Shown: positions 51,494 through 60,419 of the stretch, in pieces
How the letters are laid out: each line of letters opens with the position of its first letter
Numbering within the stretch: position 1 is the stretch's first letter
Origin: Marinomonas mediterranea MMB-1
Lineage (GTDB): Bacteria > Pseudomonadota > Gammaproteobacteria > Pseudomonadales > Marinomonadaceae
Reading direction: 5' to 3'
DNA length: 64,000 bases
Assembly: GCF_000192865.1 (NCBI RefSeq)
Contig: NC_015276.1
Location: 744,001 to 808,000, forward strand
The notes under the pieces: model-generated
Database searches by the model: none
Told to the model about the DNA's origin: nothing
Seen by the model: the letters and a program-made list of their open reading frames with translations, nothing else
Translations under genes and position numbers: made by a program

Positions 51494-53080
51494 ATGAGTG
51501 TTATGTCTTGGTTGCTTATAGGAGCTGCTGCGTTTTTTGCTATTACTTGCTTAGTATCAGCAGGTTGGTACTTGTATGTACGTCGCCAAGTTCGTTCTCA
51601 CGAGTCTGATTCTAGTGATAGCGAGATCAATGACGACTCTGAAACTTCGGATCTGGCAGGTGGCGCTTCCAACGCCAATGCTGAGAAAGATCGTGATGTT
51701 TGGTTGTCGCTGTTAGTGGAGCAAAGCGAGGTCTGTCAGACGTTGATCGAGCAGTATGGTCAAAATAGTCCGCATGAAAAAGCCATATTGACCTGTTGGC
51801 AGACGTTTCTTGATGTCGAAATTACCTTACTTTCTAACCAACATAAAATACAAGAAACTGAACGTCTGCTGGATGCATTTGCTCCTCTTGTTGAACGGTT
51901 GATGGACGCACAAGACGTCGAAATGATGTTGCGTAAATTGTCTGTTAATACCAAATTGCTCAAACAAATTAATAAGATTGTTCAAAAAACGGGCGATCAA
52001 GTGTTTGAACAAATGAACGTCACCTCGAACTTAAACTTACAGCTTGAGAAGGCGCAAGCAAAGCTACTCAATGAAACAGAGCTAGATCAAGAACTGGCAG
52101 AACTGCGTGCGGAAATCGCTAGCATGTACGATTTAGCGGAGCGGTTAAAACGAGAGTCTGCGCTGGAAACGGCGGCACATTCTGATGAGTATCATCTAGC
52201 ATTGGATGACTTCTTGGATGGAGCGTTGGGCAATGACTTCCTTGCTCCAATGGCAGATGAGATGGATCACAAAATTAATGACCTAAAACATCTCGCTGAT
52301 TATCAGGCAGACGCCATCGCCGATCTTAAAAAACAGCTAAAAGAAGTTAAAGAGCGTAAAGATAAGGGCAAACACATCGATACGGCGGACATCGCAGTTG
52401 CGAGGATGGAAAAAGCCATGCTCGAAAACAACAAGGTCATTAAATCTCTAGAAAACAAATTACTGAGTGTACAAACGATTAAACACAACCTGAATGTTGA
52501 TGTTCGACGCCGTGAGGCGGAGTTACTTCATAAAGATGCGATGTTGAAAGAAAAGCAACGAGCTCGTTCCGGTGGTGATGAATGGCGCGATGTGATTGAG
52601 CAAGAATATTCTGCTATGAGCAACATGGAGAAACTGCTTAGCGACATTCCTCTGACGGATGAATCACAGGAGTTTCACACCGAGCAGGGCGGAAAAGTCG
52701 GTGAGCTTCGAGCGATGGTGAGGGAATCCGAATTGTATGTTGAAATGCTAGAGTCGGATCTCGATAAGCTCAAAGAGAAAAAAGATACGCTGGAGGAAAC
52801 GTTAGCCGCAGCGCTTCGTGGTGAAAAAGTCGATATACAATCCGCGAACAATGAAGCCAAAGCCCGAGAAGAAGTAGAGAACCTGCGTGAGATCAATGGC
52901 GAACTTTCCAGAGAGCAGCAAAAACTCGTACGTGAACTGGACGCGTTAGGTAAAGACGATGAGGAAACAGCGAAGCTGAAAGACATGATCATCGATCTTG
53001 ATCAGAAAATTGAGACCGTCCAAGCTCAGTATGTTGCAATGGAAGAGAAATACTTAAACGCGATGATGTCTCAAGAGTAG
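51494..53080 (+). CDS. Membrane-anchored coiled-coil protein, unknown function
   Basis: 528 residues from the ATG at 51,494 (AAGGA 8 bases upstream); a TTG one codon earlier opens the frame. One N-terminal membrane helix (WLLIGAAAFFAITCLVSAGWYLYV), an acidic Ser/Asp-rich linker (about 37-60), and then almost continuous predicted coiled coil to the end, with stretches such as LAELRAEIASMYDLAERLKRE and LEDKLKEKKD-like heptads. A conserved-looking centre is HSDEYHLALDDFLDGALGNDF (about 230-250). It is transcribed alone between a terminator and the convergent recX. No family recognised; a cell-envelope or polar scaffolding protein is possible but unsupported. Confidence 0.75.
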   Translation: MSVMSWLLIGAAAFFAITCLVSAGWYLYVRRQVRSHESDSSDSEINDDSETSDLAGGASNANAEKDRDVWLSLLVEQSEVCQTLIEQYGQNSPHEKAILTCWQTFLDVEITLLSNQHKIQETERLLDAFAPLVERLMDAQDVEMMLRKLSVNTKLLKQINKIVQKTGDQVFEQMNVTSNLNLQLEKAQAKLLNETELDQELAELRAEIASMYDLAERLKRESALETAAHSDEYHLALDDFLDGALGNDFLAPMADEMDHKINDLKHLADYQADAIADLKKQLKEVKERKDKGKHIDTADIAVARMEKAMLENNKVIKSLENKLLSVQTIKHNLNVDVRRREAELLHKDAMLKEKQRARSGGDEWRDVIEQEYSAMSNMEKLLSDIPLTDESQEFHTEQGGKVGELRAMVRESELYVEMLESDLDKLKEKKDTLEETLAAALRGEKVDIQSANNEAKAREEVENLREINGELSREQQKLVRELDALGKDDEETAKLKDMIIDLDQKIETVQAQYVAMEEKYLNAMMSQE

Positions 53081-53158
53081 TAATTGGCTCGTAGTGATTC
53101 GTACTAGTCTAGACCTGATCTTCTGTCGAAAATCGTCTTTTGCTACATCGCGTCCGTG

Positions 53159-53620
53159 TTAAAATGCATCTGTTCTAAAGGCTTCCGTTTCAAAAGAATA
53201 GTTTATCTCATCGAAACTAAATCCGTGACTTTGTAGATAACGCATTTGTTTGGACTTCACTTTGAAGTCGCTTGGTACCTCCTCGCCAAACTTTCTGTGA
53301 CGCAGAGCTTTCGCGTTTTCAGACCAATCTGTCTCTTCTTCGTCGAACGCGATTGAAATGGTCTCTTGGTCGACGCCTTTCATCTTGAGTTCTTGCTTGA
53401 TCCTAAACTGGCCGTATAGGCGGGCAGCCTTCGAACGAATGTAGGTTTGCGCAAAACGCTGTTCGTTTAGATAGTTAAACTCAATTAGTTGAGTAATGAC
53501 CTCTTCAATGTGTTCGTTGTCGGGGCTCTTTTTGGTGAGTTTTTCCCTTATTTCCCGAATGCTGTGATCTCGTTGAGAAAGTATAAGCATCGCGTTTTCA
53601 TAGAGTTCGTTTCGAGTCAT
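53159..53620 (-). CDS. recX: Regulatory protein RecX
   Basis: 153 residues; inhibits RecA filament growth. Three tandem three-helix repeats: AMLILSQRDHSIREIREKL, VITQLIEFNYLNEQRFAQTYI with RLYGQFRIKQELKMKGV, and KQMRYLQSHGFSFDEI near the end. The family core FNYLNEQRFAQ is clear. In E. coli recX follows recA on the same strand; here it is on the opposite strand, about 36 kb away. No LexA site was found upstream, only an isolated half (ACAGTA). Confidence 0.92.
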   Translation of the reverse strand: MTRNELYENAMLILSQRDHSIREIREKLTKKSPDNEHIEEVITQLIEFNYLNEQRFAQTYIRSKAARLYGQFRIKQELKMKGVDQETISIAFDEEETDWSENAKALRHRKFGEEVPSDFKVKSKQMRYLQSHGFSFDEINYSFETEAFRTDAF

Positions 53621-53720
53621 CTGGTTTAAGCTACTATCCGATTTAAGTTACTAAGTCAGTGGAAAAAACAACGACAGTATATCGTAAAATTGAAATACTG
53701 AGTCTTTAGAGGAGCGGCAA

Positions 53721-53825
53721 ATGAGGTTCTTTGATTTCTACGTGTCGGGCTCTATTCGTGGCTTCCTTAGGTTTGCTATATTAGACAGGATGAAACGAGA
53801 GTGGTTGCTGGCAAGATTACCGTAA
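53721..53825 (+). CDS. Small hypothetical ORF, 34 residues
   Basis: ATG at 53,721 with a strong AGGAG 6 bases upstream; reads MRFFDFYVSGSIRGFLRFA and ends LLARLP. Strongly basic and aromatic, amphipathic rather than transmembrane. It lies in the gap between divergent recX and alr. The good ribosome site is the only evidence; it may instead be a leader peptide for alr or spurious. Confidence 0.38.
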   Translation: MRFFDFYVSGSIRGFLRFAILDRMKREWLLARLP

Positions 53826-53894
53826 AAAAGTAACTGACATAACAGCTTCTCTGCGTCTTAGTAGTTAGTGGCTAAATAACGAAGAGAAAAGTAC

Positions 53895-55016
53895 ATGGCG
53901 CGCCCTTTAAAAGCGATCATTGATCTTGAAGCGATTAAAATAAACTATCAGTTTTCTAAAAAGTTACACCCTACCTGTAAAGCGCTTGCTGTGGTGAAAA
54001 GTGATGCCTACGGGCATGGTGCGGTGGACGTTGCCACGTACCTTGATGACGATGTGGATGCATTTGCTGTGGCCGCTATCGAGGAGGCGTTGCAACTCCG
54101 AGAAGCGGATGTTACTTCTCCAATACTTCTACTAGAAGGCGTATTTGAGCAAAATGAGTGGCCATTATGCGAAGAGCTCGGTTTTTGGTGTGTGATTGAA
54201 AATACAACGCAACTTGATGGGTTGCTGAACGCTCAGAGCAAGATCGAAAAGGTCTTCGTGAAATTAGATACTGGCATGCATCGATTAGGACTTAACTCGC
54301 TTCAGGTAGAGCACGTTGTCGACACATTGAAAGCATCTGGGCTGGTGGAAGAGGTTGTCTTAATGACTCACTTTTCTTGTGCGGATGATTTGTCCAGCTT
54401 AGAGACCATTAAGCAATTAACCTTGTTTGAGGAAGCGAATCGTACGGTAGGTCATCTCACCACAAGTGTGGCTAACTCAGCAGCGATTATGAAGTGGAGT
54501 GTTCCCGAAGGTGGCTGGATTAGACCTGGGATTATGCTTTATGGAATATCACCTTTTGTGGGGGTGACGGGAACTCAATTAGGGTTGAAGCCTGCTATGC
54601 AGCTGGTATCAAAGGTCATTTCAGTACGCGATGTGAATATCGGTGACACAGTGGGATACAGTCAACAATATACCGCAGAGCATCCGCATCAAATAGCAAC
54701 CGTTGCGGTTGGGTATGGTGATGGTTACCCACGTAGTTCTGAAAATGGTACTCCGGTTGCATTAAGTGGTGACACCGCGGAGTTAGCTGGGCGAGTATCT
54801 ATGGACATGATCACGGTTAAACTTTCCAATCAAGCGTCTAGCGAACGGCCTCATCAGGAACGAAAGATTCAACTAGGTGAGGAGGTTGAGCTTTGGGGCG
54901 AGCAGGTTCCGGTAGAAGAAGTCGCTTATCGGTCTGGTACGATTGGGTATGAGTTAGTAACCCGCATGACGCAACGCCCAATGCGAGAGTATAAAACCAC
55001 TAAAGAGCAAAGCTAA
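53895..55016 (+). CDS. alr: Alanine racemase
   Basis: PLP enzyme producing D-alanine for peptidoglycan. 373 residues. PLP lysine in AVVKSDAYGHGAVDV, the second catalytic base in the RVSMDMITVKL strand region after GYGDGYPR, HRLGL in the barrel, and the C-terminal ELVTRMTQRPMRE. The ATG at 53,895 gives the standard start (MARPLKAIIDLEAI). Confidence 0.95.
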   Translation: MARPLKAIIDLEAIKINYQFSKKLHPTCKALAVVKSDAYGHGAVDVATYLDDDVDAFAVAAIEEALQLREADVTSPILLLEGVFEQNEWPLCEELGFWCVIENTTQLDGLLNAQSKIEKVFVKLDTGMHRLGLNSLQVEHVVDTLKASGLVEEVVLMTHFSCADDLSSLETIKQLTLFEEANRTVGHLTTSVANSAAIMKWSVPEGGWIRPGIMLYGISPFVGVTGTQLGLKPAMQLVSKVISVRDVNIGDTVGYSQQYTAEHPHQIATVAVGYGDGYPRSSENGTPVALSGDTAELAGRVSMDMITVKLSNQASSERPHQERKIQLGEEVELWGEQVPVEEVAYRSGTIGYELVTRMTQRPMREYKTTKEQS

Positions 55017-55432
55017 TAGAGATCTATGCGCGACTGCGATGCTCTTCGAGGCGGTGCTATAAAGACAAAAAGAGGCTTAGTTAACACGAAGCTTAAAGAG
55101 CTTATTTATGACTCATACACTCCGCTTTCTCGTCTATTTTAATCTCGTTTTGGCGTGGCTCGCGACGTTGTGCAAAGACTTCTAATCATTAAGCAAGCTT
55201 GTAACGCTGCATCAAGGTCATGTTTCTTTTCTGGAATATAAGGGCGATAAGCGTGTTTTTTATCGTCCCAGCTTACCTTTTAAGCTAAATAAGCTTAAAA
55301 TCTGTCCAATTTTTAATATACCGAATTTTTGTGTGTACAATGGCAGGTTTCAACGTCAACAGAGCGTTGCGTTAGAATCGTATTTACGCAAATTTATTCG
55401 CCAAGAAACTAGAAATAGAGTCTCATCCAACT
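55017..55432. other. 416-base gap between alr and alaS
   Basis: No gene seen. Two hairpins: GGGCGATA ... TATCGTCCC (about 55,228-55,269) and TTTTAAGCT-AAATA-AGCTTAAAA (55,278-55,300). A plausible alaS promoter follows at 55,313. Confidence 0.55.
55313..55341 (+). promoter_or_regulatory. Candidate sigma-70 promoter of alaS
   Basis: TTAATA, 17-base spacer, TACAAT; about 92 bases upstream of the alaS ATG. Confidence 0.42.
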
Positions 55433-58048
55433 ATGAAGAGTTCTGAGTTACGTCAGTCATTTTTGTCTTACTTTGAGAGTAAGCAACACCAGGTTGTCGA
55501 ATCAAGTTCTTTGATTCCCGGCAATGATCCGACTTTGCTATTTACCAATGCTGGTATGGTGCAGTTTAAAGATGTGTTTTTAGGCACAGATAAGCGCAAC
55601 TACACTCGCGCGACAACATCACAGCGTTGTGTGCGAGCGGGTGGTAAACACAATGATCTAGAGAATGTCGGTTACACGGCACGTCATCATACTTTCTTTG
55701 AGATGTTGGGGAATTTTAGTTTTGGTGATTACTTCAAGCAGGATGCCATTGGCTATGCTTGGGAGTTTCTTACAAAAGTAGCCAAGCTGCCACAAGAAAA
55801 GTTGCTCGTGACTGTCTACGCAGAAGACGACGAAGCATTTGATATTTGGCACAAAGAGATTGGCCTGCCAAAAGAGAAGATTATCCGCATCGGTGACAAT
55901 AAAGGTGCTCGCTACGCGTCAGACAACTTCTGGCAGATGGGCGATACAGGACCTTGCGGCCCTTGTACTGAAGTATTTTATGACCACGGCGAACACATCT
56001 GGGGTGGGCCTCCAGGTTCTCCAGAAGAAGATGGTGACCGCTTTATCGAAATCTGGAATGTCGTCTTTATGCAGTTCAACCGTTCTGCTAATGGAGACAT
56101 GGCGCCGTTACCAAAACCGTCGGTTGATACCGGTATGGGGCTTGAGCGTATCGCTGCCATCCTACAAGGCGTGCACAGCAACTACGAAATCGATTTGTTC
56201 CAAAACTTGATTAAAGCATCCGCGAACGCTGTCGGCACAAATGACCTAGAAAGTCAGTCTTTGCGCGTAATTGCAGATCACATTCGTTCATGCTCGTTCA
56301 TGATCGTGGATGGTGTTGTACCGTCAAACGAAGGCCGTGGTTATGTTTTGCGCCGTATTATTCGTCGAGCAATTCGCCATGGTAATAAACTGGGTCAAAA
56401 AGGCGTGTTCTTCCACACATTGGTAGAAGCGCTTGATAGTGAAATGGGCGAAGCCTACCCAGAGTTGAGAAAGCTAAAAGAGCGTGTTGCGTCGATCTTG
56501 TTAAAAGAAGAAGAGCAGTTTGCTAAAACCCTTGATCAAGGGATGCGCATCTTGGAAGAAGCGATTAGCGAACTGGGCGACAGCAAGGTTATTCCAGGTG
56601 AAACCGTGTTCAAGCTTTATGATACTTATGGCTTCCCTGCTGACCTGACCAACGATGTCGCTCGTGAAAATGAGCTAGAAATCGATGAAGCTGGTTTTGA
56701 AGCGGCAATGGAAGAGCAGCGCGCTCGTGCTCGTTCAGCAAGTAACTTTAGCATGGATATGTCTGGTGACGTATCGATTGACTCAGAAACAGAATTTACA
56801 GGCTACACTGAGCTAGAAGGTGACTGTGTTGTTGAAGCACTGATTGTTGATGGTTCGAATGTGGATGAGATCCAAGCCGGACAAGATGCGGTTGTGTTGC
56901 TTAAATCAACGCCTTTCTATGGCGAGTCTGGTGGCCAAGCGGGTGACCAAGGCTGGTTGCGTGGACCGGGTGCTTTTAAAGTATCGAACACCGCTAAGCA
57001 GGGCAAAGCACATTTACATCAAGGTGTGTTAAAAGAAGGCGCAATTAAAGTCGGTGATACGGTTGCAGCACAAGTGGATCGTTCTATGCGCAACGCAACG
57101 GCATTGAACCACTCGGCAACTCATTTGGTTCATGAGGCGCTTCGTCGTATTGTTGGAGACCATGTTAATCAAAAAGGCTCGTTGGTAAATGCTGAGCGCT
57201 TACGTTTTGATTTCTCTCACTTTGAGGGATTAACAAACGCTGAGATTGAACAAGTTGAAGACATGGTTAACGAGCAAATTCGCTTGAACCATGAGGTTAT
57301 TACCGAAATCATGGACGTTGATTCTGCGAAAGAAAAGGGCGCGATGGCTCTATTCGGAGAAAAATACGACAGTGAAGTACGCGTATTAACAATGGGGGCT
57401 GACTACTCAATTGAATTGTGTGGTGGTACTCACGTTAAGCGCACTGGTGACATCGGCTTATTTAAGATCGTGACAGAAGGCGGCATTGCAGCTGGCGTAC
57501 GTCGTATTGAAGCGGTGACCGGCAAAGCAGCGATTGACGCAGTACGTCAAACAGAAAATGCATTGAACGGCGTTGCGGCCGTTGTTAAAGGTAATAAAGA
57601 AAATGCGTTAGAAAAAGTGAGTGCTCTTAACGATCAAGCGCGAGCACTACAAAAAGAAATTGATGCTCTTAAATCTAAATTGGCCGCAGCAGCGGGTAGT
57701 GATCTGGCTGGGCAAGCGATCGACATTGAAGGCGGAAAGCTTCTTGTCGCGCAAGTTGAGTCTGATCCTAAAGCATTGCGTGACCTGTTAGATCAACTTA
57801 AGAGCAAACTTGAGTCAGCTGTTATTCTGCTTGCTGCGGTCAACGACGGTAAAGTGAGCCTAATTGCAGGTGTGACGAAAGAGCTTACTAAGAAAGTGAA
57901 GGCAGGTGATCTCATCAAGATGGTTGCTCCTTTGGTAGACGGTAAAGGTGGCGGACGTCCCGATATGGCACAAGCTGGCGGGAATAACCCAGCGGCGTTA
58001 CCTGATGCGCTAGAGCAAGTGCCAGCTTGGGTGAAAGAGCGTATTTAG
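55433..58048 (+). CDS. alaS: Alanyl-tRNA synthetase
   Basis: Charges tRNA-Ala and edits Ser/Gly mischarges. 871 residues. Class II core (SLIPGNDPTLLFTNAGMVQFKDVFLG, RCVRAGGKHNDLENVGYTARHHTFFEMLGNFSFGDYF), the tRNA-binding helical part, the editing domain with zinc-binding HSATHLVHEAL and CGGTHV, and the C-terminal DHH-type dimerisation region with GGGRPDMAQAGG. Full length. Followed by a long hairpin and lysC. Confidence 0.97.
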   Translation: MKSSELRQSFLSYFESKQHQVVESSSLIPGNDPTLLFTNAGMVQFKDVFLGTDKRNYTRATTSQRCVRAGGKHNDLENVGYTARHHTFFEMLGNFSFGDYFKQDAIGYAWEFLTKVAKLPQEKLLVTVYAEDDEAFDIWHKEIGLPKEKIIRIGDNKGARYASDNFWQMGDTGPCGPCTEVFYDHGEHIWGGPPGSPEEDGDRFIEIWNVVFMQFNRSANGDMAPLPKPSVDTGMGLERIAAILQGVHSNYEIDLFQNLIKASANAVGTNDLESQSLRVIADHIRSCSFMIVDGVVPSNEGRGYVLRRIIRRAIRHGNKLGQKGVFFHTLVEALDSEMGEAYPELRKLKERVASILLKEEEQFAKTLDQGMRILEEAISELGDSKVIPGETVFKLYDTYGFPADLTNDVARENELEIDEAGFEAAMEEQRARARSASNFSMDMSGDVSIDSETEFTGYTELEGDCVVEALIVDGSNVDEIQAGQDAVVLLKSTPFYGESGGQAGDQGWLRGPGAFKVSNTAKQGKAHLHQGVLKEGAIKVGDTVAAQVDRSMRNATALNHSATHLVHEALRRIVGDHVNQKGSLVNAERLRFDFSHFEGLTNAEIEQVEDMVNEQIRLNHEVITEIMDVDSAKEKGAMALFGEKYDSEVRVLTMGADYSIELCGGTHVKRTGDIGLFKIVTEGGIAAGVRRIEAVTGKAAIDAVRQTENALNGVAAVVKGNKENALEKVSALNDQARALQKEIDALKSKLAAAAGSDLAGQAIDIEGGKLLVAQVESDPKALRDLLDQLKSKLESAVILLAAVNDGKVSLIAGVTKELTKKVKAGDLIKMVAPLVDGKGGGRPDMAQAGGNNPAALPDALEQVPAWVKERI

Positions 58049-58102
58049 TGTCCTAACGGAATAGATCGCTTTATTCAAACTGGTTCTTAAAGTAACAGGA
58101 AT

Positions 58103-58150
58103 ACTCCGCCACTGCTGATACTCAAATTTGAGATATCTCAGTGGCGGAGT
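58103..58150. repeat. Long nested inverted repeat between alaS and lysC
   Basis: Outer 12-bp arms ACTCCGCCACTG / CAGTGGCGGAGT are exact, and the 24-base interior contains the palindrome CTCAAATTTGAG. No T-run follows, so it is not a standard terminator. lysC starts 23 bases later. Confidence 0.8.
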
Positions 58151-58172
58151 TGCATAAGAGTAGATAAACATT

Positions 58173-59414
58173 ATGGCGTTGTTAGTACAAAAATATGGAG
58201 GCACGTCCGTTGGCTCAGTAGAGCGAATTGAGGCCGTAGCGGATCGAGTGCTGAAACATAAGCAACAAGGGGATGATATTGTTGTTGCTGTTTCGGCAAT
58301 GAGTGGTGAAACCAACCGCCTTATTGAGTTGGCGAAAAGCATTCAAGAAACCCCTGACTCTCGGGAAATGGATGTTTTGTTATCAACAGGCGAGCAAGTA
58401 ACGATTGCGCTATTGTCGATGGCTTTAATGAAACGAGGGTTGTCTGCTGTTTCTTATACTGGTTCACAAATCCGTATCAAAACTGATAGCGCTCATGGTA
58501 AAGCACGTATCGAAGAGATTGATACAACGCGGATGCGCGCCGATCTAGATGCCGGTCGTGTGGTTGTCGTGGCGGGTTTTCAGGGCGCTGACGAGCAAGG
58601 CAATATCACGACGTTGGGACGTGGTGGCTCGGATACGACGGGTGTGGCGCTTGCCGCTGCTTTGACGGCGGATGAATGTCAAATTTATACCGATGTGGAC
58701 GGTGTGTACACCACTGATCCTCGCGTAGTCGACACCGCAAGGCGTTTAGATAAGATAACATTTGAAGAAATGCTGGAAATGGCCAGTCTAGGATCAAAAG
58801 TATTGCAGATCCGTTCAGTAGAGTTTGCTGGTAAGTATCAAGTGCCTTTGCGAGTACTTTCTAGCTTTAAAGATGGCGAAGGCACCCTGATAACCACTGA
58901 GGAGAACGATACTATGGAACAGCCCGCTGTATCCGGAATTGCATTTACACGAGATGAAGCCAAACTTACATTAAAAGGTGTACCTGATATCCCAGGTGTT
59001 GCATCAAAGATTCTTGGGCCAATCAGTGATGCAAACATTGAAGTGGATATGATTGTTCAAAACGTCTCAGCGGACGGCACAACGGACTTTACGTTTACAG
59101 TCCACCGAAACGATCACGATAAGGCTTTAGGTATATTGAAGTCGATTGAGAAAGAGCTTGGTGCGCGCGATACGCTAACCGATGCTAGAATTGCTAAGGT
59201 GTCGATTGTTGGTGTAGGTATGCGCTCACACGCAGGTGTGGCGAGCACAATGTTTAAAGCGTTGGCAGAAGACGCGATCAACATTCAGCTTATCTCCACG
59301 TCGGAAATTAAAGTCTCTGTCATTATCGACGAGAAATACATGGAACTAGCGGTACGAGCGTTACATTCAGCATTCAAGCTTAACGTATCTGCATCAGGCG
59401 TTAGCGAAGTTTAA
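58173..59414 (+). CDS. lysC: Aspartokinase
   Basis: Phosphorylates aspartate, first step to lysine, threonine and methionine. 413 residues. Kinase domain with LLVQKYGGTSVGSVERIEAVA, TLGRGGSDTTGVALAAAL and TDVDGVYTTDPR; two C-terminal ACT domains (GIAFTRDEAKLTLKGVPDIPG, VSIVGVGMRSHAGVASTMF). The alaS-lysC-csrA order is the Pseudomonas/Oceanospirillales arrangement and differs from E. coli, which lacks lysC here. Confidence 0.95.
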   Translation: MALLVQKYGGTSVGSVERIEAVADRVLKHKQQGDDIVVAVSAMSGETNRLIELAKSIQETPDSREMDVLLSTGEQVTIALLSMALMKRGLSAVSYTGSQIRIKTDSAHGKARIEEIDTTRMRADLDAGRVVVVAGFQGADEQGNITTLGRGGSDTTGVALAAALTADECQIYTDVDGVYTTDPRVVDTARRLDKITFEEMLEMASLGSKVLQIRSVEFAGKYQVPLRVLSSFKDGEGTLITTEENDTMEQPAVSGIAFTRDEAKLTLKGVPDIPGVASKILGPISDANIEVDMIVQNVSADGTTDFTFTVHRNDHDKALGILKSIEKELGARDTLTDARIAKVSIVGVGMRSHAGVASTMFKALAEDAINIQLISTSEIKVSVIIDEKYMELAVRALHSAFKLNVSASGVSEV

Positions 59415-59545
59415 CAATCACTAACAAGTTAGGGGTGGCGTAATAAGTTGCTTGGCGCTACAATTCGTTTTGTAGGGGAATTCTTACATCCTAAAGAGAA
59501 TTTCCTGACATCGAATTTTTTCTAAGGACTCAAGGGAGATCTATT

Positions 59546-59734
59546 ATGCTTATTCTAACTCGTCGTGTCGGTGAAACTTTAATGGTTGGTGATGAAGTGT
59601 CTGTAACGGTTCTTGGTGTTAAAGGTAACCAAGTTCGTATCGGTATCAATGCGCCTAAAGATGTTTCTGTACACCGTGAAGAAATCTATCTTCGCATTCA
59701 AAAAGAACAAGACGAACACAATCTAGAAGATTAA
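59546..59734 (+). CDS. csrA: Carbon storage regulator CsrA
   Basis: 62-residue RNA-binding dimer that represses or activates mRNAs by binding GGA motifs. MLILTRRVGETLMVGD, VTVLGVKGNQVRIGINAPKDVSVHREEIY are the usual beta strands, with the RNA-contact residues Arg6/7 and Arg44 region (VHREE) present. Good ribosome site (AAGGGAGA). The CsrB/RsmZ-like RNA at 12,064 is the expected antagonist. Confidence 0.97.
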   Translation: MLILTRRVGETLMVGDEVSVTVLGVKGNQVRIGINAPKDVSVHREEIYLRIQKEQDEHNLED

Positions 59735-59755
59735 TTGAAGAAAATTAATTTTTTT
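59731..59755 (+). terminator. Weak terminator of csrA
   Basis: TTAATT-GAAGAA-AATTAA followed by seven T; the stem overlaps the csrA stop codon. AT-only stem, so probably inefficient. Confidence 0.45.
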
Positions 59756-59767
59756 AGAAAAAAAGTC

Positions 59768-59795
59768 TTTACAAAACAATTGGGGCATCTATAAT
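59768..59795 (+). promoter_or_regulatory. Promoter of the tRNA-Ser/tRNA-Arg cluster
   Basis: TTTACA, 16-base spacer, perfect TATAAT, then a GC-rich discriminator (ACGCCGC), as expected for stringently controlled stable RNA. Predicted start about 10 bases before tRNA-Ser. Confidence 0.85.
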
Positions 59796-59811
59796 ACGCC
59801 GCACTTGTTTC

Positions 59812-59902
59812 GGAGAGTTGGCCGAGTGGCCGAAGGCGCTCCCCTGCTAAGGGAGTATGGGTTAATCACTCATCGAGGGTTCGAATCCCTCACTCTCCGC
59901 CA
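59812..59902 (+). tRNA. tRNA-Ser(GCU)
   Basis: 91 bases including an encoded CCA. Acceptor stem GGAGAGT / ACTCTCC, anticodon loop CTGCTAA (anticodon GCT), long variable arm (GTATGGGTTAATCACTC) typical of serine tRNAs, T-loop GGTTCGAATCC. Confidence 0.97.
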
Positions 59903-59909
59903 TTTTGAT

Positions 59910-59986
59910 GCATCCGTAGCTCAGCTGGATAGAGTACTCGGCTACGAACCGAGCGGTCGGAGGTTCGAATCCTCCCGGATGCGCCA
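59910..59986 (+). tRNA. tRNA-Arg(ACG), copy 1
   Basis: 77 bases with encoded CCA. Acceptor GCATCCG / CGGATGC, anticodon ACG in GGCTACGAACC, T-loop GGTTCGAATCC. Identical to the next two copies; ACG is normally edited to ICG by TadA. Confidence 0.97.
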
Positions 59987-60052
59987 TCACAAGTCCCGCG
60001 AATATTGGTAACTATCCTTCCAATGTAGAATCGCAATTTTTTAAATGATTAC

Positions 60053-60129
60053 GCATCCGTAGCTCAGCTGGATAGAGTACTCGGCTACGAACCGAGCGGT
60101 CGGAGGTTCGAATCCTCCCGGATGCGCCA
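60053..60129 (+). tRNA. tRNA-Arg(ACG), copy 2
   Basis: Identical to the copy at 59,910 over all 77 bases; separated by a 66-base spacer. Confidence 0.97.
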
Positions 60130-60159
60130 TTTAGAAAAACGTTTTAAAGTAATTGTTAC

Positions 60160-60236
60160 GCATCCGTAGCTCAGCTGGATAGAGTACTCGGCTACGAACC
60201 GAGCGGTCGGAGGTTCGAATCCTCCCGGATGCGCCA
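60160..60236 (+). tRNA. tRNA-Arg(ACG), copy 3
   Basis: Identical to the copies at 59,910 and 60,053; separated from copy 2 by a 30-base spacer. E. coli also has a tandem of tRNA-Arg(ACG) after tRNA-Ser at this locus. Confidence 0.97.
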
Positions 60237-60419
60237 TTGCTTCTCCTTTCTTAATATTTGATCTTCTCTCAGTTTCTTTTTCTCTAGACGCTTCAGTCTA
60301 AACGATTTAATTCAGATGGTTTTAATTTAGGTGGCTGATATTAATTGGCGCCACTCATGTTCTTTTCTCATTAAATGGCTTTTCATTTCTGCCGTAGTTA
60401 AATTTTCTGTCGCCTAATT

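Noticed and set aside
17400..53100. Genomic island with integrase or transposase
   Set aside because: No mobility gene, attachment repeat or IS was found; transfer is therefore not claimed beyond the synteny argument.
53621..53720. LexA box upstream of recX
   Set aside because: Only one half (ACAGTA) is present; no CTG-N10-CAG pair.
59910..60236. CRISPR-like array of three 77-base direct repeats
   Set aside because: Each unit folds as a complete tRNA-Arg with encoded CCA; spacers differ in length (66 and 30 bases).
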